DNA of 64,000 nt from assembly GCA_907165135.1 (NCBI GenBank), contig OU015566.1:8540157-8604156 (forward strand), in the 5' to 3' direction. Below the pieces are notes generated by a model. That model saw nothing but the letters and a program-made list of their open reading frames with translations, ran no database searches and was not told the DNA's origin. The stretch is from Oikopleura dioica. Lineage: Eukaryota; Chordata; Appendicularia; Copelata; Oikopleuridae. This document shows positions 1-11,852 of the stretch, piece after piece (position 1 is the first letter of the stretch; each line of letters opens with the position of its first letter). A program made the translations under genes and the position numbers.

Positions 1-1020
1 CATTCTAATTATATTGATTGCGTTCGATGGTACGGGGATTTCATCTTTTCGAAATCCTGTGAACACGAAATAAAGGTTGTTAAATCACAGTCGCTTTATT
101 TCGATGTATTTTTTTTCTTGCAGTGTTGGGAACCAGACCTATCGAAGCCCCACGAGATCAATCCAAGTCCACCTGTTACCGCCATGATAAGCATTCCCCT
201 ACTCGACTCGCCGAATTGGTACGTTCGCTTTGGAATTGATCGTTATTTACAGGTATGCTTTCGAAAACTGAGGCATCTTTGAAACTGTGTACAAAAGTAT
301 ATGGCTGCTGGAAACGCCAATGGAAACATTTATGTCTGGGACCTAGACTCCTTTTCAAAAAGTACTAAACCAAAACCCCTTATCCTTACTCATGGAAAGC
401 GATCTGCTCAATGTCGCCAGTGCAATTTCTCCAATGATGGTAGTATTTTGGTTGGGGTTTTCGACGATAGCACCGTCTGGCGATATGATTTGAATCCAAA
501 ATATAAAGGTATTCACCGCGTTTACTCTCTGGGAATATAAATTGATTTAGATGACCCCTCTTCTGTAGAGAATGGCACCACTAATGGTCATTCTAACGGT
601 GTAAATGGGGAGTCCCTGTCTAACGGTCAAAATGGTAATCCTCATGAAGAATCACCAAGTTTGAATGCAGGAATGACATCTAATGCTCCTATTCAAAACG
701 GGCACAATCATGAAAATGGACATTCAAAGCGAGCAAGTGAAGAGAATTCAGAGAACCCCGCGGTACCTAGAGACGAGATGGTCGAAACAGTCGAGAATGG
801 CAGCGGAAAAGACATGCGATCCCAGCCGAAAACCTCAGAAGTCGTCGCCGAAGAGCCAAATCTTGAGTCAAAAGAAGAGGTCAAAGAAGAGCCAACTGAA
901 GAGCCCATGGAAACAACGATGAGTGGAATGCCTAACTTAGAGCCTGTCACTGAGGATATCGAACAACCTGCGAAGAAGATCAAACTCGACCCTGACTTGG
1001 AGGACAACGACAAAAGTTAA
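1..1020 (+). CDS. eed: Polycomb protein EED (3' part, cut by window start)
   Basis: EED is the WD40 subunit of Polycomb repressive complex 2; it binds H3K27me3 and stimulates the EZH methyltransferase in the nucleus. Visible exons are 1-75, 124-252, 298-508 and 551-1020. The first reads NYIDCVRWYGDFIFSKSCEH, the second contains NWYVRFGIDRYLQ, and the third AAGNANGNIYVWDLDSF and SNDGSILVGVFDDSTVWRYD. These match the last WD repeats of animal EED in order. Introns 76-123 and 253-297 are GT-AG in phase 0. The intron after residue K at 507 keeps frame only as GG-AG (509-550); the GT at 510 would put a stop two codons on. The last exon adds about 155 residues rich in Asn/Gly/Glu (repeated NGH, EEPxxE) ending at 1020, a C-terminal tail that vertebrate EED lacks. 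Identity is confident; start and N-terminus lie outside the window. Confidence 0.9.
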
Positions 1021-1191
1021 AATTGTTTATTATTAAGACTTAGTCAAATTTTTATCTGCTGTACTTACTTGATACTTTCTATCACATGAATCACACAACC
1101 ACTGCCTTTTACACTCTTGCCATTCACCGCGCTCACTTGAAAGTATGGATCCCGAACATTTTTCTTTCAACTTTTATGACTTCAATTTTAG
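1021..1191. promoter_or_regulatory. Short intergenic spacer with trans-splice acceptor before capping enzyme
   Basis: Only 171 bp separate the EED stop from the next start on the same strand. The spacer ends in a T-rich tract and AG at 1190-1191, directly against the ATG at 1192. In larvaceans such an AG|ATG junction is what a spliced-leader acceptor looks like, so EED and the capping enzyme may be in one operon. This is inference from spacing and sequence only. Confidence 0.45.
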
Positions 1192-3104
1192 ATGGCGCAT
1201 CTGGGGCCTCCACCACGGTGGTTAAGGTGCCCTCGGAAAGGATCTCTTATAGCGGAGAAGTTCTTCCCTTTCAAAGTCCCTCTCAAACCTGAATACGATG
1301 ATCAAGTCCCGGAAGAGTACACATTTCATCCAGACATGGTCTTCGACTTTGCAAAAGCGCTGCCAGGCAAAAAGAAAAAATCGGACTATGGATTGATTTA
1401 ACGAAAACAAGCAGATATTATGACAAGGTAGGCTGACAAGAACCAGTCAGAAACTCATCATATTCCAGCGAGTCGTAGAAGAAAATGGTGCAACTTATCT
1501 AAAACTCGAGTGCAAGGGCCACGGCGAGTGCCCATCTCAAGAAATTGTAAATACTTTCGTCGGCATTGTCGAAAAATTCATTCAAAATAATCCCCTTGAC
1601 ATTATTGGTATCCACTGTACTCATGGCTTCAACAGAACTGGATTTCTTATCGGTAACAGACTTCATCGAAAGTAATTTATATAACGCTTTTCATTTAGTC
1701 TCCTATCTTGTGGAAAAGCTTGACTGGGCTGTTGACGCGGCGATCGGTCATTTCTCGAACTGCCGTGCCCCTGGAATTTATAAACAAGATTATCTAAACG
1801 AGCTATTCGAGCGTTACGACGATCCAGACTGTGCCCTTGAAGCTCCTACTCTCCCTGCTTGGTGCTTTGAAGATGCTGCTCAAGAGGATCAAGACGAAGG
1901 AGTCGACCCAGGATTGGCATTGCAAGCAGGAAGCGGAGAAGGCGTCAAAGGCGACGGAAAAAAGCCGTTTATCGCTGATTTCGACATTACAGAAGGTGTC
2001 ACGCTTGTAAAAGCCCCTCACGTCACGAACCAAGTCACGCGCAAAGCGATAGAATGGATCGGCTTCAAAAGCAACAAGTTCCCGGGCGCGCAGCCAGTCT
2101 CAATGACGCGTGAGAATATTCGCTTCTTGCGCGACAAGGATTACATGGTATCGTGGAAGGCCGATGGTACGCGATATCTGATGCTGATCCTTGGCAAAGA
2201 GCAAGTTTTTTGCATCGATCGTGACAACGCAGTTTTTCAAATAAGTGGACTTACATTTCCGAAGCGCAAAGATTTGAACGGTCATGTGAGTAACGTGCTT
2301 ATGGATGGAGAAATGGTACTAGATGACGTTAATGGCGAAAAGATACCGAGGTTTGTTGAAAATAATGAGCATTTTCATATTCTTAGGTTTTTAATCTACG
2401 ATATGATCCGATTCGGAGATATTCCATCCCCAACAAATCCAATTGGACAGTGCGAATTCCGATCGAGAAGTCTTTGCATCCAAGCGGAAATTATCGAGCC
2501 ACGAAATCGAGCAATGATGAAAGGAATCATTAACAAGACCCGCGAGCCATTCTCCATCCGACACAAACCATTCTTTGACATTGAGAAGTCGGCACATTTG
2601 CTCGAAGAAGACGGGGAATTTCTCTCAAAAGTAGCGCATGAAACCGACGGGTTGATATTCCAGCCAGCCTCGAAAACTGATGTCTACAAACCCGGTCGTT
2701 GTGATGATATCTTGAAGTGGAAGCCGCCAGAGCTTAATTCGATCGATTTCAAGTTGAAGCTTCAAAAAGGAAAGCAACAGATGGGGATGCTTCCTCAAAC
2801 TTTAGGTAGGACTGAAAACGTTTCCTTACGGTCGAGCAGCTCGAGCTCTTATTTAGCCCTCTTATACGTCGGCGGTAAGGATACACCGTACGATAAGATG
2901 AAGTTCCATCGCGACCTCCGTCAATACGACAACAAAATCATCGAGTGCAAATTTGATTTCAAAGAGCGATCATGGGCATTCATGCGGGAGCGCAAGGACA
3001 AAAGTTTTCCTAATCATGTCACAACAGCTGATGCAGTTTGTCATTCGATCCAGTACCCAGTTACAAAGATGGATCTCTTACAGGCACTGGTGAAAGTTAT
3101 TTGA
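1192..3104 (+). CDS. rngtt: mRNA capping enzyme (RNA triphosphatase / guanylyltransferase)
   Basis: Bifunctional nuclear enzyme that removes the gamma phosphate of nascent pre-mRNA and adds the GMP cap. The start reads [17 protein letters not shown], matching the animal family start. The N-terminal cysteine-phosphatase loop is [11 protein letters not shown] (catalytic Cys and Arg present). The guanylyltransferase has motif I KADGTRY (nucleophilic Lys), then [23 protein letters not shown] and a final [11 protein letters not shown]. Introns: 1428-1468, 1653-1698, 2351-2386 (36 bp) and 2806-2856; the last two are multiples of three and can be read through. One base appears to be missing in the A-run 1375-1380: the frame up to LPGKKKK and the next one, [15 protein letters not shown], are offset by one and no intron fits. 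This could be a sequence error or a true break; all catalytic motifs are otherwise intact, so I expect a working gene. Confidence 0.9.
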
Positions 3105-3477
3105 ACGAGCGTACTTTTTTCGCAAACTATTCACCGTCTACCAGATAATCGATCGAATAAAGCATGGAAACTTGAAGCGGAAGGATAGAGAATCCATGAT
3201 TAGGGTCTGCAATCGATCAAAAATTGTATAAAGTACTCCATCAATTAGCTATAGAAATATTTCAAACCCAAAGTTAGCCCCCACCGAGGCCTCCAAAGAT
3301 CCAGCGTTAAGTTCATCTGTTCCATATTTTATACACTGCCCATTTCCTTTCTTGTATCAAGGACCACAAATATTGACAAGCCAAATAGCTAGACTTAGAG
3401 TTCAACCTTTCTTTATTCAGGTATTGATATGAGTTAATCGGGCCGTTATCGGTTCGCACTCCTGCCACTCGAGTTTT
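3105..3477. other. Intergenic, no gene seen
   Basis: Holds the 3' end of the capping enzyme gene and the upstream region of the WW-protein gene. An AG follows a T/A-rich tract (CTTTATTCAG, ending at 3420), 58 bp before the next start, and could be a splice or trans-splice acceptor. No open frame or repeat is supported. Confidence 0.4.
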
Positions 3478-4633
3478 ATGTCAGACGCTCGGCCACCGCG
3501 GTCGCAGAAGGTGAAACATCCCGAGCGTGTTTACGGCGACTGGAAGGAGTACCGCTCTTCATCTGGCAAAGTCTACTACTGGAACCACAGGACTTCTGTT
3601 AACACTTGGGAGAAGCCAAAAGATTGGAACGATGAGCGCGCTAAAGTCGTCAAGCTTGATAGAAATGGGCACCGATCTAGTCATCAGGTCAACGGCCATT
3701 CGAGAAGCCATCATCACTCAAGGCCGAAGCCCGAGGTTAGTTGTTGTACCAGGCCGAATCTTAATCACGTCTCTAGCTCCCGCCAAACGATGAAAACGTC
3801 AAGAAGCTTATGGAGAGCATAAAAAGCACCAACAGCTCAAATGCGAACACAACGCCCATGCACCCCAAAAAGCGATGGAGAAAAGTCGAAGATCCATCTG
3901 ATTCTGCGACGCCCTCTCAAAAGCCGCGCATCTCCGAGAGCAATCACCAGCGTCCTCCGCCGACGGTCGAGAAAACGCGCGATGAAATCTTTGAGGAGAA
4001 GTACGGTCACCTCTTCAGAAGCCCCCATGAAAGTAGGGTGAAGCAGTTTCGAGACAACACTCCAGAGCTACACTTTGAAACGGCGCCATTTGAAACCTTG
4101 AGACCGTTTTATGATACGAACTTGGTCGCTGCTGATGTTAGGGCGCTTCTCCAAGGTAAATCGGACCCTTACGGATTTGGATGAGATTTTCTTTAGAGCA
4201 AAACACGAAGCAGGTTTTGGAAATGTTGCCGAAGAAAAATGGGCAAACGCGCCAATTGGCTGTTTTGTCCACTAGTATTAAACATCAACGAGCAAGGGTA
4301 TGTTTTCGTTTCAAGTGAGCGAATTATTTACGGAAATTTTAGATACGGCATTGTCATATCTTGCGCTGTCTTGAAGATACGAAGCTTATTAACTGTCGCA
4401 AAGTAATGCGAGAGCTGATCCTCGGGGATAATGCCAACCCTCCGGCTTCGAGCTCGGCACCGTCTGCTCCGAGTACGCCTCTATCTGCCAGATCCTTTCC
4501 TTCTTCGTTCAACAGTAGCTCAACGCCACAGGGAAGCAGCTTCTCCCAATTTCCCTCGACGCCCATCAACACGGCGACTCCGCTGAGGCATCCGAAATTC
4601 GCCAAATTTGCCAGCGCCTCCTCTCAATTATAA
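3478..4633 (+). CDS. wac: WAC-like WW-domain adaptor protein
   Basis: 342 aa from exons 3478-3735, 3777-4155, 4197-4297 and 4343-4633, all GT-AG. An N-terminal WW domain (about residues 19-46) reads [20 protein letters not shown] followed by EKPKDW, closest to the WW domain of WAC, a nuclear adaptor for RNF20/40 H2B ubiquitination. The middle is basic and Ser/Pro/His-rich, as in WAC. The last exon starts [20 protein letters not shown], which matches the conserved C-terminal helix of WAC (pattern [20 protein letters not shown] in the human protein), then adds a Ser/Pro-rich tail. The paired match of WW domain and C-terminal helix supports orthology. It is shorter than vertebrate WAC (about 640 aa). 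Alternative: a divergent WW protein of another family. Confidence 0.75.
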
Positions 4634-5655
4634 AAAAAAAATAAATGGGATCGAGAAGGGACATCCCCAGAAAGCAATCAAATCACAGCTCAACCGAGGA
4701 AAACTCAACAGAAAAAAACATTAACTCTTCCTTTGTATTTCATATCCTTTTTTAATTGTCAATAATAAGTACTTTCAACAGTCTCCCCCTCCTTCATTCT
4801 TGCAATCTCACCAAGTTGATCTAGTCCCTAAAATTCATTAATTCAGGCGCCAGTTTTTGGTGCACCCTGGTGATTTTCTTCTCATTCTCTATTTTTTGTT
4901 TGTTATTGTAAATTTTATATAGAAACGGGTAACTTATTTTTCCAAAAATTCAAGCCTCGCGCTCACACGATTATCGGTAGTAGAAATAAATGCGGTTATT
5001 TTTTCTTTCATTATTATTCTTACAGCTGAGTTTGAACACTTCGAGTAAATCTTTCCATTTCCGTTCAATTGCAATACTTCTAATTCAAGATCTCTTTTCC
5101 CTTGACCAGCTTTAGAATACTCAGCCATCCTAAATCAATATCCAACTTTTTAAATTCTTACCAACTCATAAATGCACATAAAAAAGATAACCGCGCGGTG
5201 CGCCAGGGCCCACTGCCACTTTCATGAAATCCTGAATCTCCTGAATTCTGCTCACCAACCCAATTTTACTTCCTGAAAAGAAATATCCAATAATACCCTT
5301 AGTAAGTAATAGCTGTGTATTTATGTCATTTTAAATTATAGTTTTATTTTATTTTGTGACATTGAATGCCTTTGTTGTAATATGTTTGAACATTTTTTCC
5401 AAATAAATTTTGATCACTTGGTCTCCTTTTTGACAATCATGGAAGAACAGAGAGTTACAAGAATTTCTCTATTCTTTGATTTTGTTCAGTTAATCTGCAG
5501 GAAAACAAAAAATATGTAATGAACACGCCCCGAGGCATGGGCACTATGCCCTGGAGTATTTTCATCGTACAAAAGCTCACATTTCTTCATCAAATAGACA
5601 GAAAAATAGACTCGAATAAATAGCTCATTTTTGGAGATTCAGACAGAGAAAAAGC
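4634..5655. other. Intergenic, AT-rich, no gene seen
   Basis: About 1 kb between two same-strand genes. Sequence is AT-rich, without convincing open frames on either strand. An AG at 5640-5641 (GGAGATTCAG) lies 15 bp before the next start and may be a trans-splice acceptor. Confidence 0.4.
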
Positions 5656-7741
5656 ATGATCAGGAGTCTCCGTCGATTTCAAACCCTTGCGAAGGTTATC
5701 GGAGAGAGTAAAATTGTCACTTCCAGCGCAGCACAAAACCAGTTACAGGAGTACAAATATTTGAACATTCATTGCTACGATAGTTTCTCTCGGAAAATTT
5801 GGTTATTTTTTGATAATTTCCGGCAGACAATCCAAAAGCAGTGAAAGCATCAACATTTTTATTTAATATTTTGTCATTCCTAAAAGTTTGGGCACGATGA
5901 GTCCCCTCATCCTTTCCATATTCTTCCGAAGGCCGTCATTACGCCTGCAAGCAAGAATGACGTCGTTGAGATTGTAAATTGGTGCGCTGAAAATGATGTC
6001 TCAATCATTCCATACGGAACTGGCTCAGGACTGGAAGGCGGCGTCATTGCTCAGAATGAGAACTCAGTTACTGTTGATATGAGCAAAATGGACGAAATTT
6101 TATTTGTTTCGGAGGAGGATCTTTATTGCGTTGTTCAACCAGGGAAAATTTAAAATAGATTCAACTCAGGGAAAAGATGAATTTGTTGAGCAATCATTAA
6201 ATTTCTGCGAAGGTGTAACGAGAGAACAACTCAACGACCATTTGCGTGCGACAGGCCTTTTCTTCCCTGTGGATCCAGGTGCGAATGCTTCTCTTGGAGG
6301 CATGGCGGCGACCAGTGCTTCTGGAACTTCAGCGGTCAAATTTGGGACCATGAAAGAGAATGTTATCAACATGGAAGTGATTCTACCATCGGGCGAGATC
6401 CTTCATACTTCTGGAGACGGACGTTCTTTTCGAAAATCATCTGCTGGGTTGAATTTGACCGAGCTTTTCGTCGGATCGGAAGGGACTCTTGGGCTGATAA
6501 CTCAACTCACATTGAGGCTTCATCCTCAACCGGAATGTACAATAGCGGCTGTTTGCCAATTCGAATCTGTCTCAGGACCGGTTCTCTTCTATGATTTCGG
6601 GAAAGATTGGTATCAAGTTATCGAACCGGAACGAAGACGCTGTTCAATCCGCAGTTCAAGCTCTTCAATACAATATTCCACTGGCTAAAGTTGAGCTTCT
6701 TGACTCGAGATCAATTCAAGCTGTCAACGACTACAGTAAAACGGGACTGGAAGAGAAGCCGACTTTGTTTTTAGAATTCCAAGGATCCGAAAGTGCAGTT
6801 GCCGAGCAGAGAGAGATGTTCTCAGAAATCGCGGGAGAAAACGGCTCCGTCAGGTAAAATCGATTTGTTGTGGTAAGTTAGAAGATAGACAAGTAAGATA
6901 AACATGTGGACAGACTTGAACCTGGAATTTCGCTGAAGTCATGATGATTTTTATCTCTAGTTGGAAGCAAGCTGACACGCTAGAAGAGCGAATCTCCCTT
7001 TGGAAAGCACGCCACTCGTTGTGGTTTGCTTTCTTGTCTCAGGAACTATGTTTACAAGCTTTACATGTCGTACTATTTAGCGATAAAAAACCTAATGACG
7101 CAAGTGCATTTATGACCGCTTGTTTCTTACAAGTAATCGATAGTGCCTTACGCTCGTGTTTATCTTATATCATAATTTGCGTAACTTTACATGTTGAAGC
7201 CCTTAACAAGAGTTCAAAATACAACTTCGTGGTAATCTTTAAAAAAATTGCTGCTGACTAATCACTTCTGTATGATGATTTTGTAAACAGATCCTTTCAA
7301 GGCAGGAAATCTTGAAGGTGAGGGCTGGCGTGGATACTCAACAGACGTGTGCGTGCCGATTTCAAAGCTGGATGAGATGATCAAAGCAGCTGAAGAAATC
7401 ATGAAGGGCACCTATGCGGAAGGGATTTTCGCATTTTTGGGTCACGTGGGAGACGGAAACTTTCATATCTTTATCCCTGTCAATGGTCAGAAGCTTTTCA
7501 TTTCATTTCTTTATTGAATTTAGACGACACCTTCGCTGAGCTCAAAGAAATCAGTCATAAAGTTGGCATGGTAGCACTTGAACTAGGAGGAACGTGCACT
7601 GGCGAACACGGAGTCGGCCTAGGGAAGCAACAGCTCATGGCGTTAGAAAGAGGCCCCGTTGCAATAAATTTGATGAAAACGATCAAGAATTCTATCGACA
7701 AAAAGTACATAATGAACCCTGGAAAAGTCATTCCTTTTTAA
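5656..7741 (+). CDS. ldhd: D-lactate dehydrogenase, mitochondrial (FAD-linked)
   Basis: FAD enzyme that oxidises D-lactate and passes electrons to cytochrome c. 476 aa from exons 5656-5748, 5887-6142, 6213-6575, 6637-6853, 6961-7049, 7291-7485 and 7524-7741. The Arg-rich start [16 protein letters not shown] suits a mitochondrial presequence. Family motifs in order: [76 protein letters not shown] and MNPGKV. Three introns keep frame and family alignment only with non-GT donors: 5749 (GA), 6143 (GG) and 6576 (GA). The 241-bp intron 7050-7290 is open in one frame but not similar to the family. The next gene starts 83 bp downstream, so the pair is probably co-transcribed. Confidence 0.9.
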
Positions 7742-7824
7742 TCTTGAGATATAAATATATAGAGCTCATTAAAACTATATCTAAGCGTGGAGAATCATTT
7801 TCAGATTGATTTCGCTACTTTTAT
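7742..7824 (+). promoter_or_regulatory. Intercistronic spacer with likely trans-splice acceptor
   Basis: An 83-bp gap between two same-strand genes. It contains a pyrimidine-rich stretch and AG (ATTTTCAG, ending at 7804) 20 bp before the next ATG, as expected for spliced-leader addition to a downstream cistron. Confidence 0.45.
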
Positions 7825-10800
7825 ATGCTGGAAATTTTTGCGTTAACGGTTTTTACCGCGATTGTGGTTGCCAAATGCTCGCCGACTTTCAAGAGAGACC
7901 TGAACGCAGGTAAAGAGCGGCTACACTGATTTCCTTCACGCGGTGTTTTCCTAGCACGTATGCTGGTAACTATGAAGATCATGTATGCTTGGTACACTTG
8001 GAGAGGATTTAACATTCCGGACTGGGTTCAAGCATAGAATACGCTGCAAAGTAAACGTTATCAATGTTGGTTCAACTTGACCCATCCAAAGCTTCTTTGG
8101 CAAAAAACAGTTGAGAAAGATCCGGAGAAAATAGCTCTTATAGAAGCGCACACCCAAAGAAAATTCACTTTCAAAGAAATCGATGAATTATCAAACCAGT
8201 TTGCCTGGGTCCTGAAAAAGTATAACGTCAAACCTAGTTCCGTGGTCGCCATCATGGTAACTTCTAACGAGATAAAACATAACCGTCTTTTGCAAAGATG
8301 CCTAATTGCATGGAGTACGTAGCCAGTTGGCTCGGTGCAGGTGCATAACTAATGAGTTTACCGTCAAAACAACTTACCCCGAAATTCAGTGAAATTGGGG
8401 TGTACTGCGGCACTTGTGAATACCATGTTTGAGGGTCCTTCCTTAGTTCATGCTTTGATAATATGCAAAGCAGAAGCGATAATTGTTCATGAAGACTTTT
8501 TGCCTGCTCTAGGAAAGCGATAACAAAACTAATTGGTTACTAGACAATGTAGATGATATAATTATCGAATATATACAGAAGAAATCTTCGGAGAATTACC
8601 TAGTGGTGTCGCGATTTTCGGGTATCAACTCACGAATTATGCGAGCAAGGGCGATATTCAGCTCGTTGACATGGCCAAGGAGACACTCTTGTCAAACAAG
8701 CCCCCACCAGCCGAATATTATCAAAATTTGACGCTCAATTCACCTACTTTGACAAAGGTTCAAAATTGACAAGTGCAAAGAATGGCGTGCAGGCGTCCCC
8801 TGGACTTTTAAAATAACTTGTTCTTGTAGGACATTCTAAAAGTCTCAGAAAGTTCCTGAGTCAACTAAGAACAAGTTTACCATCGCGGTATTTTTGTGGT
8901 TTGTACGGAACCAATGTGTAATAGTAAATATGTAGCTTGAATGTTACACGACCGCATAATCTTAGACAAGCGCTAGTCAATTAACGGTGAGCAATTTTGT
9001 AGACATTGTAGTTTCTGAGTGACATTGTCTGAACCTTGATCGGTAGATGCTCTACACTTCCGGAACATCGGGAAACAACAAGGTGGTGAAAATAAGTGGT
9101 TTCAAGACGCATTTTATGGGCTGGAGTATGGCGAACCTCTGTGGTTTCAGTTCTAGTGACATTTTTTACACGCCATTGCCACTTTTTCATGGAAATGGTG
9201 GAGGAATGTGCCTTGGTCAGATGCTTTGGAGAGGCTCTACTGTTGTAATCAGGTGAAAATCGCGTCTTTTATCCTTCTTAAAAAGCGCTTTAGAGACAAA
9301 TTCTCAGCATCAAAGTTTTGGCTTGATGTTTCAGCGCACAAAGCGACGGTCATCAATTACATCGGTGAAATCGGCTCTTACCTTTTGGCCCATCCAGAGC
9401 GACCGGAAGAACGCTCGCACGACGTGAACTTTGCGATTGGAAACGGACTGTCTCAATCAGTCTGGAGCAAAATGAAAAGCCGATTTGGAATCAAGAGGAT
9501 CGTCGAGTTTTATGCTTCGACGGAGGGGAATTGTAACTTGGTTAATTCAGAAGGACATCTTGGTGCGTGCGGGTTTATTCCCGGTGGACTGGCCAAAAGA
9601 TTTTTTCCAGTTAATCTCATCAAATGTGATCCTCGTAAGTTTTTTTTAGAAACTTGAAGTTTCCAAAAATTTCATATAGAAACGATGGAGCCTGAACGTA
9701 CTTCAGAAGGATTGTGCAAACTGGTTGAACCAGGGGAGGTCGGCCAAATCGTTGGGAAAATCCGGAACGACTACCTTTCTCGTTTCGAAGGATATTCAGA
9801 CGGGGACGCTAGTCGAAGCAAAATAATCAACGACGTATTCAGACAAGGAGACGCTGCTTTTATCTCCGGCGACTTGCTCAGAATCGACGAGAATGGCTGG
9901 TGCTATTTTGTTCAGCGCGTTGCTGATTGTTACAGAATCAACGGCGAGAATATTTCTTCAACGATGATCGAAGATCACAGTAAGTGTCTTACATAAAAGT
10001 CTGGGTTAGAACTCCTATTGAGCACTTCCATTTTAGGCCTTAGAGACTTTTAGACTAAGAAACGCTAGACATGAAAGCGCCGAATGAGAAAGCTGAGTCT
10101 TAGAATACTCTTACCATAAAAGCTTTAGAAAAGCCCCTGAAGACTTTCGAGGGAGTTCACGCGGTTCTCTGAAGCGGTGCAACCCAACGCGCACGGATAA
10201 TCTGTAAAAAGAAGCCGCACCCAACTCTGCAGGGTTCACGTGATCGGGTTTGGCGTCCGCCGAATAATATCACGCAAGCAATTTAGTAATCGAGTATATT
10301 CTCGTTGTGAGCATTATCGGATAACCTCATTATAGATTATTGATAAGAAGAGTAAGAAGATTTCGTTGCATAAAAATCGCTCTGTCGATTGTCTCAAAAG
10401 TTTAGCAAAATTAGTTTTCGGTTATGTTTTTTCTGGAGTAATGATTTAATAAAGATCTAAGCTGATGCATATTTTAGTGAACAAGCTCTTGAATTTCAAG
10501 TACACCGTTGCCTCGACGTTCACGGAAATTGACAAAGTATGGCGGGCTTGAGTTTAAAACCGGATTCTAGTAACGATCTTTTAGCGAACTTTTGGCGTGC
10601 TAGTAATGAAGTTCGATTTGGCTCAAGTTGCAGAGAAAGATTTGGAGAAAAAGACGATGGAAATAGCAGAAGTCATTTCCAAATTACCCAAGGTCAGTTT
10701 CAGGCGTATACAGCCATAATTATCATCCTTACGATTTGTATGACATCGTCAATGTCACTATGTCTAATTTTTAGCAAATGCTTTTTGCAAATGCTTTTAG

Positions 10801-11029
10801 CAATGAAGTTGTATAAATTTATATTTTTGGCAATAAACGTTTCTATAATGAATCTTAGTACGCGAGACCAACGTATGTTCGCCTAACAGATGACATTCCA
10901 ATAACGCCAACAATGAAAGTACAGAAATTTGCACTTCAGAAGCGAGGAGTAGACCCATACAAAGATGATATTGTCTTAAAATATTCTTCGAAAACCCAAA
11001 AACTGACAACTTTCATTTCTTCAAAATAA
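7825..11029 (+). CDS. SLC27/FATP long-chain fatty acid transport protein (acyl-CoA synthetase)
   Basis: Membrane-bound acyl-CoA synthetase that traps long-chain fatty acids as CoA esters. Exons: 7825-7909, 7955-7982, 8052-8256, 8298-8340, 8390-8512, 8579-8757, 9047-9252, 9294-9634, 9680-9979, 10478-10499, 10538-10569, 10604-10692, 10859-11029; the sum is in frame (607 aa, slightly short for the family). An N-terminal hydrophobic segment (LEIFALTVFTAIVVA) is followed by the AMP-binding loop YTSGTSGNNK, VINYIGEIGSYLL, EFYASTEGNCN and the FATP signature YFVQRVADCYRINGENISST. The end reads YARPTYVRLTDDIPITPTMK, typical of FATPs. Intron 8513-8578 is GA-AG. The 38-bp GT-AG intron 10500-10537 removes a stretch resembling a conserved FATP segment; if that stretch is coding instead, there is a frameshift. 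Which of FATP1-6 it matches was not determined. Confidence 0.85.
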
Positions 11030-11852
11030 ACCAAAACTGACATATTATTTTGCATTCACTTCTTGTAAATAATAATTAATAATAAAATTAATAATTTATT
11101 ATGGTTTTTGAGAATTTTTTTAACACGTTACGTGTTTTTCTAACTAAGAAAATTGTTTGATTTTCGCCATGAGTGACATGGAAAAGTTCGTTCATAAATG
11201 TCTGCGTGTTGTTTGTCCTTTTCCCATAAAAATAACATGGTTCAACCAAACGGTCGATTAGGGGGCGCGCGAGTTGCCCGTCTCTTCAGAATTGGCCGAG
11301 TCCTCCAACACTAAGCCCGCCACTCTGCGTGTGCTGATATAGGTGGCGTACGAGGCAATTTTCGGCCCGTTTTTCTTTTTGTTATCGGACAGGGGTTACC
11401 GCAAAATAACATGTGCCGTTCTGGTCACATTAATTAATTTTTGCTAATTTTAACAGCGGTTAGAAGAGTGACCACGCGTAGCCTACCGAGGCAGCTCATT
11501 TTTGTGCACCCAAGCGGATAACGTTTGACGTTCGAAGAGCTCCTCCACCACCGTCAAAAGAGAATAGAAACTCTCAGAGCAGAGACTGAACCTTCTTTCT
11601 CTCGTACTAACCAGAAAACACAAAGAGAGAGACAAGACCACGAAGAAAACGAGTTAAAGAAGTAAGCCGCGGGGCGATTTACTTTAGTGGCGACCAGGTA
11701 CGATACTCAGACTTACTTGCAGAGTTTCCTTGCACAGCTTTGTTCTACACACGCGCATTGATAGCTTTGTCGTGTTTGAGCGCTTTTTCTAACCTGTGGA
11801 GAGAACGGTGATCCTGAATAACCTGTTTTAAGAGCTCTCAAACTGAGGTTCA
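11030..11852. other. Intergenic, probable promoter region, no gene seen
   Basis: About 820 bp before the thrombospondin-repeat gene. It starts AT-rich and becomes GC-richer with mixed purine runs (11540-11680). No open frame, repeat or clear TATA box could be supported. Confidence 0.35.

Noticed and set aside
7050..7261. Open frame continuing the LDHD exon ([20 protein letters not shown])
   Set aside because: No similarity to the enzyme, and a phase-consistent GT-AG intron 7050-7290 joins the conserved segments on both sides.
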